From contig NZ_AP031415.1 of the NCBI RefSeq assembly GCF_042850985.1, forward strand, positions 124,001 through 188,000: a DNA stretch of 64,000 bases, read 5' to 3'. A program made the translations under genes and the position numbers. Positions 26,767-35,385 of this stretch are shown here, in pieces (within the stretch, counting starts at the first letter, position 1; the number at the start of each line of letters is the position of its first letter). The notes below the pieces were generated by a model, which was not told where the DNA came from, did not search any database, and saw only the letters and a program-made list of their open reading frames with translations. Origin of the DNA: Allocoprobacillus sp002160865. GTDB lineage: Bacteria > Bacillota_I > Bacilli_A > Erysipelotrichales > Coprobacillaceae.

Positions 26767-27578
26767 TGGCATTAGTACAAGTTGATTTTTTCTCAGAAAA
26801 GTTAATGCGCACAGTCACAATTAATGCTATTATTCCTGTTGATAAAAAGTTAAACCAGCCAAATAAAAATTTCAAAACATTATACTTATTACATGGGATT
26901 TTTGGCAATTATACAGATTGGGTATGTGGTACACGTATTCAAAGGTGGGCACAGGATCATGATTTAGCTGTTATTATGCCTTCAGGAGAGAATAAATTTT
27001 ATGTTGATAATGAAAACTCCCATGAATATTATTCACAATTTATTGGTGAAGAACTTGTTTCTATCACAAGAGCCATGTTCCCTTTATCACAACGTCGAGA
27101 AGATACATTTATTGCAGGGTTGTCTATGGGTGGATATGGAGCTATTATCAATGGACTCAAATATTATCAGACATTTGGTTATATTGCCGCATTGTCTTCA
27201 GCGTTATTGATTGACACTTTTATTAATGCTAAGGATGGTGACGACGTAACTTATATGTATAAAAGAAGTTATTTAACTTCTGTTTTTGGTGATTTACATA
27301 AGTTAAAAGGAAGTGACAAAGATTATAAGGCACTGATTCAAAATATGGCTATAAAAGATGTGCCTGCGATATATATGGCATGTGGCACTGATGATTCACT
27401 GATTAAAGAAAATCGTGATTACCGTGATTTTTTACTTCAACAGGGAATCAATGTCACTTATGAAGAAGGACCAGGTGCGCATGAATGGGATTTTTGGGAT
27501 CGTTATATTGAACGTGTTTTAGAATGGTTACCACTCGATGAGAAGAATGAAGGACTCAGCAGTGGTCATATAGAATAA
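26766..27578 (+). CDS. Alpha/beta-hydrolase-fold esterase (esterase D/FrmB-like)
   Basis: 270 residues. 'YLLHGIFGNYTDWV' oxyanion region, nucleophile Ser in 'IAGLSMGGYGAI', catalytic Asp in 'MACGTDDSLI' and catalytic His in 'GAHEWDFWDRYI'. These match the putative-esterase family that contains S-formylglutathione hydrolase and bacterial feruloyl/acetyl esterases. No signal peptide, so cytoplasmic. Translationally coupled to the HAD phosphatase upstream. Confidence 0.88.
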   Translation: MALVQVDFFSEKLMRTVTINAIIPVDKKLNQPNKNFKTLYLLHGIFGNYTDWVCGTRIQRWAQDHDLAVIMPSGENKFYVDNENSHEYYSQFIGEELVSITRAMFPLSQRREDTFIAGLSMGGYGAIINGLKYYQTFGYIAALSSALLIDTFINAKDGDDVTYMYKRSYLTSVFGDLHKLKGSDKDYKALIQNMAIKDVPAIYMACGTDDSLIKENRDYRDFLLQQGINVTYEEGPGAHEWDFWDRYIERVLEWLPLDEKNEGLSSGHIE

Positions 27579-27582
27579 GATG

Positions 27583-27607
27583 AAGAAAGGTGATCCTTTC
27601 TTTTTTC
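27583..27607 (+). terminator. Terminator after the esterase gene
   Basis: AAGAAAGG / CCTTTCTT stem with a TGAT loop and a T run, just ahead of the next promoter. Confidence 0.8.
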
Positions 27608-27638
27608 TTGACCTAAAGTTAACTTTAGGGTGTATAAT
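27608..27638 (+). promoter_or_regulatory. MerR-type promoter with 19-bp spacer and 18-bp palindrome
   Basis: TTGACC (27608-27613) and a perfect TATAAT (27633-27638) are 19 bases apart, 2 longer than normal. The perfect palindrome CCTAAAGTTAACTTTAGG (27612-27629) fills the spacer. This is the layout of promoters activated by MerR-family proteins that twist the DNA. No MerR gene is in the window. Drives the aldo/keto reductase. Confidence 0.75.
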
Positions 27639-27663
27639 AAATAATCGAGTAGGAGGAAATGAT

Positions 27664-28785
27664 ATGACAAAGAAATTAGGTTTTGGATTAATGAGATTAC
27701 CATCACTTGATGAAAACGATCCTTCAAAGATTGATATTGAACAAGTGAAACAAATGGTAGATACTTTTATAGAAAATGGATTTACTTATTTTGATACAGC
27801 GTGGATGTATTGTGGATTTAATAGTGAAAATGCAGTGAGAGAGGCATTAGTGAAACGTCATGATCGTCAGACTTATACACTTGCTACAAAATTACATTCA
27901 GGTTTTATTCAGACAAAAGAAGATAGAGATAAAATCTTTAATGAACAGTTAAAGAAAACTGGGGTAGAATACTTTGATTATTATCTTTTACACGATATTA
28001 ATACACATAGTATTGAAACATATGAAAAGCTTGATTGTTTTACATGGATTCAAGAAAAGAAAAAACAAGGATTGGTTAAAACTATTGGATTTTCATTCCA
28101 TGATGGACCAGAATTATTAGAAAAAGTATTACAGGAACATCCAGAATTTGAATTTGTTCAATTACAAATTAATTATTTAGATTGGGATAGTGTAGGTGTT
28201 CAATCTCGTCAATGTTATGAGGTGGCAACAAAATATCATAAACCTGTTATTGTGATGGAACCTGTTAAAGGTGGAACATTAGCGAAAGTTCCTGAAAAAG
28301 TTGAAAATATGTATAAAGAATATCATCCAGATATGTCAGTACCTTCATGGGCTATTCGTTTTGCGGCAAGTCTTGATAATGTCATGATGGTATTAAGTGG
28401 GATGTCTAATATGGCTCAATTAGAAGATAATATAAGCTATATGAAAGATATGCAGCCACTTCATGATGATGAATATCAATTAATTCGTCAGGCTGTTGAT
28501 ATTATTAATTCTACGATTGCTATTCCATGTACAGGATGTTCATATTGTACAGAAGGATGTCCAATGCATATAGCTATTCCTAAATATTTCTCATTATACA
28601 ATGCTGATTTACAGGAAGTAGAAGAAAAAGGATGGACACCTCAAGGTGAATACTACAATAACTTGACAAAGACTTTTGGTAAAGCAAGTGAATGTATTGG
28701 ATGTGGACAATGTGAAAATGTATGTCCACAACATTTACCAATTATTGAAGACTTACAAAAAGTAGCACAGCATTTTGAAAAATAA
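27664..28785 (+). CDS. Aldo/keto reductase with C-terminal 4Fe-4S ferredoxin domain
   Basis: 373 residues. Residues 1-270 form the AKR barrel: 'LGFGLMRLP', 'YFDTAWMY' (catalytic Asp and Tyr), 'YYLLHDIN', 'IGFSFHDGPE'. The C-terminal part has two Cys clusters, 'CTGCSYCTEGCPMHI' and 'CIGCGQCENVCPQHLPI', for two 4Fe-4S centres. Such fusions are common in anaerobes and probably pass electrons between ferredoxin-like carriers and a carbonyl substrate. AGGAGG precedes the ATG. The MerR-type promoter suggests induction by a reactive aldehyde, oxidant or metal. Confidence 0.93.
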   Translation: MTKKLGFGLMRLPSLDENDPSKIDIEQVKQMVDTFIENGFTYFDTAWMYCGFNSENAVREALVKRHDRQTYTLATKLHSGFIQTKEDRDKIFNEQLKKTGVEYFDYYLLHDINTHSIETYEKLDCFTWIQEKKKQGLVKTIGFSFHDGPELLEKVLQEHPEFEFVQLQINYLDWDSVGVQSRQCYEVATKYHKPVIVMEPVKGGTLAKVPEKVENMYKEYHPDMSVPSWAIRFAASLDNVMMVLSGMSNMAQLEDNISYMKDMQPLHDDEYQLIRQAVDIINSTIAIPCTGCSYCTEGCPMHIAIPKYFSLYNADLQEVEEKGWTPQGEYYNNLTKTFGKASECIGCGQCENVCPQHLPIIEDLQKVAQHFEK

Positions 28786-28808
28786 AAGTCAGCATTAGCT
28801 GGCTTTTT
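28786..28808 (+). terminator. Terminator after the aldo/keto reductase
   Basis: 8-bp stem AAGTCAGC / GCTGGCTT (one G-T pair), ATTA loop, T run. Confidence 0.8.
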
Positions 28809-28921
28809 GCATGTATTCATATTCAAATAAAAAGTGAATAAGATATTGTAAATCATATTTATGTATAAGATATGATTTTTATGATATATTGAATTGATAT
28901 AAAAGAAGAAAGGAGAAAAGT

Positions 28922-29617
28922 ATGAAAAAGAGAATTGGAATAACATGTAGTGAAGAACTACAAAATGATAAATATATACATTTTATTAAACAAGATTATT
29001 TACAGGCTATTATTGCAGCACAAGGAATCCCAGTTTTATTGCCGCCTGTTCCTATTGAAGATATAGAGATGCAATTAGATATGATTGATGGTTTAATGAT
29101 TATTGGTGGTTGTGATGTCAATCCATTACTCTATCATGAAAATCCATTACCCTTATTAGGTGAAACAGATTATCCTAGAGATTTATATGAGATTGCCTTG
29201 ATAAAAAAAGCAACACAAAAAAATATACCTATTTTCGGTGTATGTCGAGGACTTCAAGTAATCAATGTAGCTTTTGGTGGAACACTTTATCAAGATTTAT
29301 CTTATGCTCCACAGAAAATACTTTTACATTCTCAAAAAGAAAGAAGAGAATGTGCAAGTCATACAATAAACATTCAAGAAAATAGTTTTTTATATCCTAT
29401 CTTTCAAGATAGAGGATATGTGAACAGTTTTCATCATCAAGCTATTGATCGATTAGGAAAGGGATTAAAAGCTGTCGCATACAGTGAAGATCAGATGATT
29501 GAAGCTATTGAACATATATCTTTACCGATTACAGCAGTTCAATTTCATCCTGAAGATATGTGTAAAACTGATCAAAAAATGCAGGAGATTTTTAATCAGT
29601 TTGTCGCCAAATGTTAA
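28922..29617 (+). CDS. Gamma-glutamyl-gamma-aminobutyrate hydrolase family protein (class I glutamine amidotransferase-like)
   Basis: 231 residues. 'IGGCDVNPLLY', nucleophile Cys in 'FGVCRGLQVINVAFGG' and the His-Glu pair in 'AVQFHPEDM' form the PuuD-type Cys-His-Glu triad. PuuD cuts the gamma-glutamyl bond in polyamine breakdown; this family is broad, so gamma-glutamyl hydrolysis is likely but the substrate is open. GAAAGGAG lies just before the ATG. It stands alone with its own leader of about 110 bases after the upstream terminator. Confidence 0.88.
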   Translation: MKKRIGITCSEELQNDKYIHFIKQDYLQAIIAAQGIPVLLPPVPIEDIEMQLDMIDGLMIIGGCDVNPLLYHENPLPLLGETDYPRDLYEIALIKKATQKNIPIFGVCRGLQVINVAFGGTLYQDLSYAPQKILLHSQKERRECASHTINIQENSFLYPIFQDRGYVNSFHHQAIDRLGKGLKAVAYSEDQMIEAIEHISLPITAVQFHPEDMCKTDQKMQEIFNQFVAKC

Positions 29618-29709
29618 TGCTTTTTAAGCATTGTTGACAATAAAAAATAGGTATTAGATATTTTTGTTTGGTGGATATATAATAGAAGCAGATAGGAGGT
29701 TAGAAGAGT

Positions 29710-30105
29710 ATGAAAGATGTTAAAACATTATTTCCCGTTGGAGAAGAAAATACAGCGTTTGCTCAATATTTTATTGGTCAAAGTTATTTACAGCCCCTTG
29801 CTGAAAGTTTACCAGTAAGTCATGTCACATTCGAACCAGGTTGTCGCAATAATTGGCATATTCATCATAAAGGTGGACAAATTCTACTGGTTACTGATGG
29901 TAGAGGATGGTATCAGGAATGGGGGAAACCTGCTAGAGAATTAAAACCAGGTGATACTGTGGATATTCCTCCAGAAGTGAAACATTGGCATGGTGCTGCT
30001 AAAGATAGCTGGTTTGCTCATATTGCAATTTCTGTACCAGCAGAAGGGGCTTCTAATGAATGGTTAGAACCAGTAAGTGATGAAGAATACAATAAGTTAA
30101 AATAA
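29710..30105 (+). CDS. Cupin domain-containing protein
   Basis: 131 residues. Cupin motif 1 'NWHIHHKGGQILLVTDGRGWY' region carries the two metal His and Glu/Gln positions; motif 2 is 'PGDTVDIPPEVKHWHGA' with the last metal His. The tail 'ISVPAEGASNEWLEPVSDEEY' is that of a group often annotated with carboxymuconolactone decarboxylase-associated cupins. Likely a small metal-binding barrel enzyme of unknown substrate. AGGAGG lies 12 bases upstream. Ends in a shared terminator with the LysR gene. Confidence 0.88.
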   Translation: MKDVKTLFPVGEENTAFAQYFIGQSYLQPLAESLPVSHVTFEPGCRNNWHIHHKGGQILLVTDGRGWYQEWGKPARELKPGDTVDIPPEVKHWHGAAKDSWFAHIAISVPAEGASNEWLEPVSDEEYNKLK

Positions 30106-30116
30106 ATATGATATTG

Positions 30117-30166
30117 AAAAGGATGAAATGAATTCCGTTATTTGGGAACTATTTCATCCTTTTTTA
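30117..30166. terminator. Bidirectional terminator between cupin and LysR genes
   Basis: AAAAGGATGAAAT (30117-30129) pairs with ATTTCATCCTTTT (30151-30163), with T's on one side and A's on the other. The loop itself holds a short second hairpin (TTCC / GGGA). Confidence 0.85.
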
Positions 30167-31003
30167 TAGATGATATAATAAAGTTCTTAATTGAGCTTCG
30201 TTTTCTCTAAGATACCAGCAGTAGAACGTCGCATGTGACTGGGCATCTGAAATAGGGATGATCACTCTATTTTGAGGCATGATTTCAGTTTTCATAACAT
30301 AGTCAGATGTAAATGAAGGTAATGTAGACAGTTCTACCAAATCATAGAAAACAGAACGATCGTTTTGAATCAGAAATTTTGTATGGGGCATTGTTTTTTT
30401 ATGCATATCATTCCAAAAACCAATATTTGACATTAATAACATTTTCTCTCCATCCATTTCCTTTAATGAGATGGATTTTTTATGAGCTAAAGGATGCGTT
30501 AGAGGTAAAGAAAAAAATAATTGTTCTTCCATAAATGGAATACTTTCAATCTGTTCATCTTCTATGTCATAAGGCATGATAATGATTGTATAGTCTTTTT
30601 CCTTTAGACCTTTGATTAAGATATGCATATCTTTAATTTCTGTTAATAGTGTTCTTTGAGGATAGAACTGTGAAAATTTACGACTTAAATAAGATAATGG
30701 TGCTGGCGCACATGAACCAATCGCAAAAGTATGTAGCTTTCTATCAAAATCTACAAGTTGTTTTTTCATATCTTTTGTATCATCTAAAATACGTTTTGCT
30801 AGAGAAACAGCTAATAGACCTGTTTCATTAAAAGCAATTTTATTTTTAGTTCTGTTAAATAAATTGACTTCTAAATCTTCTTCTAATTTTTGCATAGAAC
30901 GTGTTAAAACAGGTTGTGATATATGAAGCTGTTTAGCTGCCTTGGATAATGTCTGACATTCTTGAAATGTAACTAAATGTTGTAGTTGTTCTAATTCTAT
31001 CAT
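30164..31003 (-). CDS. LysR family transcriptional regulator
   Basis: 279 residues, slightly short for the family. N-terminal winged helix 'QLQHLVTFQECQTLSKAAKQ' to 'RSMQKLEEDLEVNLFNR' is the LysR signature; the rest is a substrate-binding domain of about 190 residues. It faces away from the EFR1-phosphatase-MATE genes with about 100 bases between, so it may control them, as LysR proteins often do with divergent neighbours. Effector unknown. Confidence 0.9.
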   Translation of the reverse strand: MIELEQLQHLVTFQECQTLSKAAKQLHISQPVLTRSMQKLEEDLEVNLFNRTKNKIAFNETGLLAVSLAKRILDDTKDMKKQLVDFDRKLHTFAIGSCAPAPLSYLSRKFSQFYPQRTLLTEIKDMHILIKGLKEKDYTIIIMPYDIEDEQIESIPFMEEQLFFSLPLTHPLAHKKSISLKEMDGEKMLLMSNIGFWNDMHKKTMPHTKFLIQNDRSVFYDLVELSTLPSFTSDYVMKTEIMPQNRVIIPISDAQSHATFYCWYLRENEAQLRTLLYHL

Positions 31004-31105
31004 ATGAGGACCTCACTATTCTATTTCATTATAGCAGATTTCCATATTGATATTGTACAAAAACAGTAAAAATGCTTACAATATCATTGGAAAGAAGGTA
31101 GAAAC

Positions 31106-31879
31106 ATGATATTTTATTATACGGCAACAGGAAACTGTTTATATCTAGCAAGACAGATTGAAGAAGATCTTTACAGTATTCCACAGGAATTGAAAAAAGA
31201 AGATTTACGATATAAAGCTGATAAGATTGGGATTGTCGCTCCTATTTATGCTGGAGAGCTTCCTCAAACTGTTAGACGTTTTTTAGCAAAAGCCAAATTT
31301 GATACACCTTATTTTTATATGTTATTGACTTATGGAAATAGAGATACAGTAGCTGGTGTATGGAGTGAAAACTTTTGTAAAGAGCATGGAATACATGTTG
31401 ATTTTATTCAAACAATTAAAATGGTTGATAATTATTTACCTTCATTCGATATGGAAGAACAGATGGCTATCAATAAGCATGTAGATGAGCAAATTCAAGA
31501 AGCGAAAGCTAGACTTGAAGCTCAAGAAAAGGATATACCTCAACCAACAAAAGAAAGCCAGGAAGCTTACCAAATGGTGACAAAAAGATTTACGGATCAT
31601 CCTGAATTGAATAATGGAGAAACAATTCAAATAACAGATCAGTGTGCTGGATGTACAATATGTGAGCAAGTCTGCCCTATTGGTAATATTCAAATGGTTA
31701 ATGGAAAAGCTCAAAGAAAGTCAAAAACATGTGATTTTTGTTTGGCATGTGTACAAAACTGCCCATTTCATGCGATTGCGTTGAAGTTTGATAAGAATCC
31801 AAATGCAAGATATCGTCATCCAAAAATCACATTAAAAGATATAGTGAAATCAAATCATCAGGGAGGAACAGAAAAATGA
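31106..31879 (+). CDS. EFR1 family ferredoxin (flavodoxin-ferredoxin fusion)
   Basis: 257 residues. Residues 1-150 are flavodoxin-like, with the FMN phosphate loop in 'YYTATGNCLYLAR' and 'VAPIYAGELPQTVRRFL'. Residues 180-235 hold two 4Fe-4S motifs: 'CAGCTICEQVCPIGNI' and 'CDFCLACVQNCPFHAI'. EFrodoxins are electron carriers in anaerobes. Start has GAAGG upstream. The stop overlaps the next gene (ATGA), so it is linked with the phosphatase and MATE pump. Confidence 0.92.
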   Translation: MIFYYTATGNCLYLARQIEEDLYSIPQELKKEDLRYKADKIGIVAPIYAGELPQTVRRFLAKAKFDTPYFYMLLTYGNRDTVAGVWSENFCKEHGIHVDFIQTIKMVDNYLPSFDMEEQMAINKHVDEQIQEAKARLEAQEKDIPQPTKESQEAYQMVTKRFTDHPELNNGETIQITDQCAGCTICEQVCPIGNIQMVNGKAQRKSKTCDFCLACVQNCPFHAIALKFDKNPNARYRHPKITLKDIVKSNHQGGTEK

Positions 31880-32457
31880 AAAAAACACTTTATTTAATGC
31901 GACATGGACAAACTTTATTTAATGTTCAACACAAGATACAAGGATGGTGTGATGCCCCTTTAACAGAACTTGGGATTAAACAAGCAAAGATTGCAGGTGA
32001 ATATTTTAAAAATAATCATATTACATTTGATCATGCTTATTCTTCTACATCAGAAAGAGCTTGTGATACTTTAGAAATCGTTACTGATTATCAGATGCCT
32101 TATACAAGAGTGAAAGGTTTAAAAGAATGGAATTTTGGTGTTTTTGAAGGAAAAGATGAATGTTTGAATCCACCTTTACCATATGGAGATTTCTTCAAAG
32201 GATTTGGTGGAGATGGTGAAATGGAATTAAGAGAAAGAATGTCAAAGACATTAACTGAAATCATGAATAAAGAAGATCATGAAGTCGTTTTAGCCGTTTC
32301 TCATGGTGGGGCTTGTGCTCAGTTCTATCGTGCATGGGAAGAATATGCAAAAGTAAAGAAAACAGAAAGATTTTATAACTGCTGTATTTTAAAATATGAA
32401 TACGAAGATGGAATTTTTACATTAGTAGAAATTATCAATCGTAATGTGACTGAATAG
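31876..32457 (+). CDS. Histidine phosphatase family protein
   Basis: 193 residues. 'LYLMRHGQTLFNVQHKIQGW' carries the phospho-accepting His of the RHG motif; the second catalytic His is in 'VLAVSHGGACAQF'; Arg in 'SERACDTLEI' and Glu in 'LKEWNFGVFEGK' complete the site. Phosphoglycerate mutase-like phosphatase with undetermined substrate. Overlaps the EFR1 gene by 4 bases. Confidence 0.9.
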   Translation: MKKTLYLMRHGQTLFNVQHKIQGWCDAPLTELGIKQAKIAGEYFKNNHITFDHAYSSTSERACDTLEIVTDYQMPYTRVKGLKEWNFGVFEGKDECLNPPLPYGDFFKGFGGDGEMELRERMSKTLTEIMNKEDHEVVLAVSHGGACAQFYRAWEEYAKVKKTERFYNCCILKYEYEDGIFTLVEIINRNVTE

Positions 32458-32467
32458 AGGTAGACAT

Positions 32468-33835
32468 ATGGAAGGTGCAAAAAGAAAAAGCTTTTTTCAG
32501 GCTGATGTTGATCTGATTCATGGACCTATATTTCAATCATTGATTACTTTTGCTCTTCCATTACTTGTTTCTAATGTGTTCCAACAATTATATAATACTG
32601 TCGATACAATGGTTGTTGGAAATTATTTAGGTGATGTATCATTAGCTGCCATTGGATCATGTACATCTATTTATGACTTGTTAGTAGGGTTTGCATTAGG
32701 AATAGGTAATGGATTGGCAATTGTTACAGCCAGAAGTTTTGGATCACAAGATCGAGAACTGTTAAAAAAATCAGTAGCAAGTTCTATTGTTATTGGATTG
32801 ATTGTTTCTATCGCTTTAACAACAATAGGAATGATATGCTTACATCCTTTACTTGAATTATTAAATACACCAGTAGATATTATTCAGGAAGCATATAGTT
32901 ATATTTCAGTTATTGTTTTATTCATTGTTGTTATGTTTGCTTATAATCTCTGTGCTGGTTTAATGAGAGCCATTGGAAATAGTGTGATGCCACTTGTTTT
33001 CCTTATCGTTTCGTCTTTATTAAATATTGTATTAGATATTTTCTTTATTACACAACTCAATATGGGAATTCAAGGAGCAGCTGTCGCAACGGTTATTTCT
33101 CAAGGTGTATCAGTTATATTATGTATTATTTATATTTTCAAAAAGACACAGATCTTATTACCATCAAAAAAACATTTTGTAGTCGATAAAGAATTATATA
33201 AAGAATTATTAGGACAAGGTTTTTCAATGGGATTTATGAGCAGTATTGTTTCTGCAGGATCAGTCATTCTTCAGTATGGAATCAACAATTTAGGATATCT
33301 GATTATTGCAGGACATACAGCAGCCAGAAAACTCTACATGTTCTTTAATATGCCTTTTACAGCTATGGCGCTTGCAATCTCAACATTTGTCTCACAAAAT
33401 AGAGGAGCAAATCAGCGCGAAAGAATTCAAAAAGCGATGAAATATGCTTATATTTATGATGTTGTTATGGCAGCTATTGTGACTATCATTATTCTATTAT
33501 TTGGGTCATCACTTGTAAAATTAATTTCAGGTTCTAGTGAAAGTGCAGTTTTAGATAATGGAACACTTTATTTAACAATTGTGGGACCATTCTATGCAGT
33601 ATTAGGAGTTTTGATGCAAACACGTTATGCATTGCAGGGATTAGGACAGAAATTATTACCATTGATATCAAGTATTATTGAATTTGTAGGAAAAATTATA
33701 TTTGTATTTATTTTTATCCCTCAATTCCAATATATGGCAGTTATATTCTGTGAACCCGTTATATGGTGTGTGATGTGTTTACAATTAGTGTATTCATTAT
33801 ATACAAATCCTTATATGAAAGGACAACAAGAATAA
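32468..33835 (+). CDS. MATE family efflux transporter
   Basis: 455 residues with twelve hydrophobic segments. 'LPLLVSNVFQQLYNTVDTMVV' and the mid-protein repeat 'LGQGFSMGFMSSIVS' are typical of MATE pumps of the DinF/NorM superfamily, which export cationic drugs or other compounds in exchange for Na+ or H+. Starts 10 bases after the phosphatase, behind GAGG. Closest in role to the MATE gene at 40107-41456 but not paired with a MarR gene. Confidence 0.92.
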   Translation: MEGAKRKSFFQADVDLIHGPIFQSLITFALPLLVSNVFQQLYNTVDTMVVGNYLGDVSLAAIGSCTSIYDLLVGFALGIGNGLAIVTARSFGSQDRELLKKSVASSIVIGLIVSIALTTIGMICLHPLLELLNTPVDIIQEAYSYISVIVLFIVVMFAYNLCAGLMRAIGNSVMPLVFLIVSSLLNIVLDIFFITQLNMGIQGAAVATVISQGVSVILCIIYIFKKTQILLPSKKHFVVDKELYKELLGQGFSMGFMSSIVSAGSVILQYGINNLGYLIIAGHTAARKLYMFFNMPFTAMALAISTFVSQNRGANQRERIQKAMKYAYIYDVVMAAIVTIIILLFGSSLVKLISGSSESAVLDNGTLYLTIVGPFYAVLGVLMQTRYALQGLGQKLLPLISSIIEFVGKIIFVFIFIPQFQYMAVIFCEPVIWCVMCLQLVYSLYTNPYMKGQQE

Positions 33836-33875
33836 AAAATATCGAATTTACATCATGTAGATTCGATATTTTTTA
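33834..33875. terminator. Bidirectional terminator between MATE and glutathione peroxidase genes
   Basis: Long hairpin: AAAAAATATCGAAT (33834-33847) pairs with ATTCGATATTTTTT (33861-33874); inner ACAT/ATGT pairs extend it. Serves both converging genes. Confidence 0.9.
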
Positions 33876-34346
33876 TAAAAGTTTAATGATTTCATCTTCA
33901 ATTTCATATGGTGTGACCAAAGGTTCAAATCTTTCAACAACATGTCCATTTTGATCAAGCAGAAACTTTGTAAAGTTCCATTCAATGCGTTTGGATAATT
34001 CAGGTTTTTGATGTTCTTTTAAATATGTGTATACAGGAGATTCTTGAGGACCATTCACATCAATTTTCGCAAATTGTGGAAAACTCACACCATAAGTATC
34101 GGCACAAAAAGACATAATTTCTTCCATTGTGCCCGGAGCCTGTTCACCAAATTGGTTACATGGAAAATCAAGAATAGTAAATCCCTGCTCATGATATTTT
34201 TCATATAAATCTTCTAAATGATCATATTGTTCTGTAAACTCACATTCCGTAGCCGTATTGACAATGAGTAAAACATGTCCCTGATATTTTGATAATTTTA
34301 TTTTTTGATTATGACTATCTAAGACTTCAATATCATATAAATTCAT
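33873..34346 (-). CDS. Glutathione peroxidase family protein
   Basis: 158 residues, normal length. The catalytic residue is C35 in 'VNTATECEFTEQY' (Cys form, not selenocysteine); 'FPCNQFGEQAPG' supplies the Gln and 'IEWNFTKFLLD' the Trp-Asn of the tetrad. Bacterial members mostly use thioredoxin to remove peroxides. The ATG at 34346 has GGTGA upstream; an in-frame ATG at 34358 is less likely. Confidence 0.93.
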   Translation of the reverse strand: MNLYDIEVLDSHNQKIKLSKYQGHVLLIVNTATECEFTEQYDHLEDLYEKYHEQGFTILDFPCNQFGEQAPGTMEEIMSFCADTYGVSFPQFAKIDVNGPQESPVYTYLKEHQKPELSKRIEWNFTKFLLDQNGHVVERFEPLVTPYEIEDEIIKLL

Positions 34347-34551
34347 TTTCATCACCATTCATACTATAACAACTCATTAAAGAAAAGTCAAAAAAAGTGA
34401 CTAAAGAAATCATGTTGGAGTATATAAAGAAAAAAATGTTTCATTTTAATTTTTAATGAAATATTAACTTTCATTTTACGTGTTATTGATTTAGCTACAT
34501 TAAAATTATGCTAAGATGTTCATGTCATTAAGATAAGGGAGGAAAAAGAGT

Positions 34552-35385
34552 ATGAAAAAATCAATGACACAATCACAGAAATTAATGACTTTTGTTTTAA
34601 GTATGTCTTTATATGGATTATCAACTTTATTTACAGAGTTAATACCATCTTTTCAAATTGGTATCGTGGAATTATCAGTAGAATATTTTATTTTTATTCC
34701 ACTCATCTTAGCTATGTTATTTGATCCATTGTCAGCGGCATTAGGTGCAGCTACTGGTGAATTAGTTTTTAGTGAAATCATGTTAGGGCAATTTGGTGGT
34801 TTAGGAGAACTTGAAAAGTTTTTAACTTTAACAATTGGTATTTATGTTGCTGGACGTCTTGTTAAAAATCCAAAAAGTATCAAGAGTGTTGCCATCGCTT
34901 CTATTTTAGCTGTTATTATTCAACAGTCACTGGGATGCATTGTTGATATTTTAAAAGTTCAGTTTGCTGTAGAAGATTTTGAAGCAGTTGCAGGTTTACC
35001 AGAATCAGTATTCTTTACAGAAGGTTTTGCTTGTTTAAATGATATTCTATTTTCAGGAATCTTATTTTCTTTATTACCATGTATGTATTTAGTTCCAAAA
35101 CTTTATGGGAAAATTGAACCATTATTAGGTGTCGCACCTCGTGATGAAAATACTGTTGTGGGTGATGGAGAAAAAATGGGAATCAAAACATTTGTATTAT
35201 GTGCTATTGCTTTTGTCGTTGCAATTGGTGGAGAATTTATGGCAGAAAACGGACTTGCCATTATTGATTGGGAAGCTGCATGGGCAGGAAATAGCACAGC
35301 TATGATTGTCAGTGGAGTGATTGCAGTGCTTGTTATTGTTCTTGCATTTTTGAAAATTAAAAATAGAAAAGAGGCAGCCATGTGA
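34552..35385 (+). CDS. ECF transporter S component (substrate-binding membrane subunit)
   Basis: 277 residues with about seven hydrophobic segments, the last one ('MIVSGVIAVLVIVLAFLKI') near the C terminus after a soluble linker. The 'FIFIPLILAMLFDPLSAALGAATGELV' block matches ECF S components. Its identity is supported most by context: it is followed, with overlapping codons, by a fused double ATPase and a T subunit. It is longer than most S subunits (about 180-220 residues). The substrate is not known. GGGAGG precedes the ATG. Confidence 0.8.
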   Translation: MKKSMTQSQKLMTFVLSMSLYGLSTLFTELIPSFQIGIVELSVEYFIFIPLILAMLFDPLSAALGAATGELVFSEIMLGQFGGLGELEKFLTLTIGIYVAGRLVKNPKSIKSVAIASILAVIIQQSLGCIVDILKVQFAVEDFEAVAGLPESVFFTEGFACLNDILFSGILFSLLPCMYLVPKLYGKIEPLLGVAPRDENTVVGDGEKMGIKTFVLCAIAFVVAIGGEFMAENGLAIIDWEAAWAGNSTAMIVSGVIAVLVIVLAFLKIKNRKEAAM

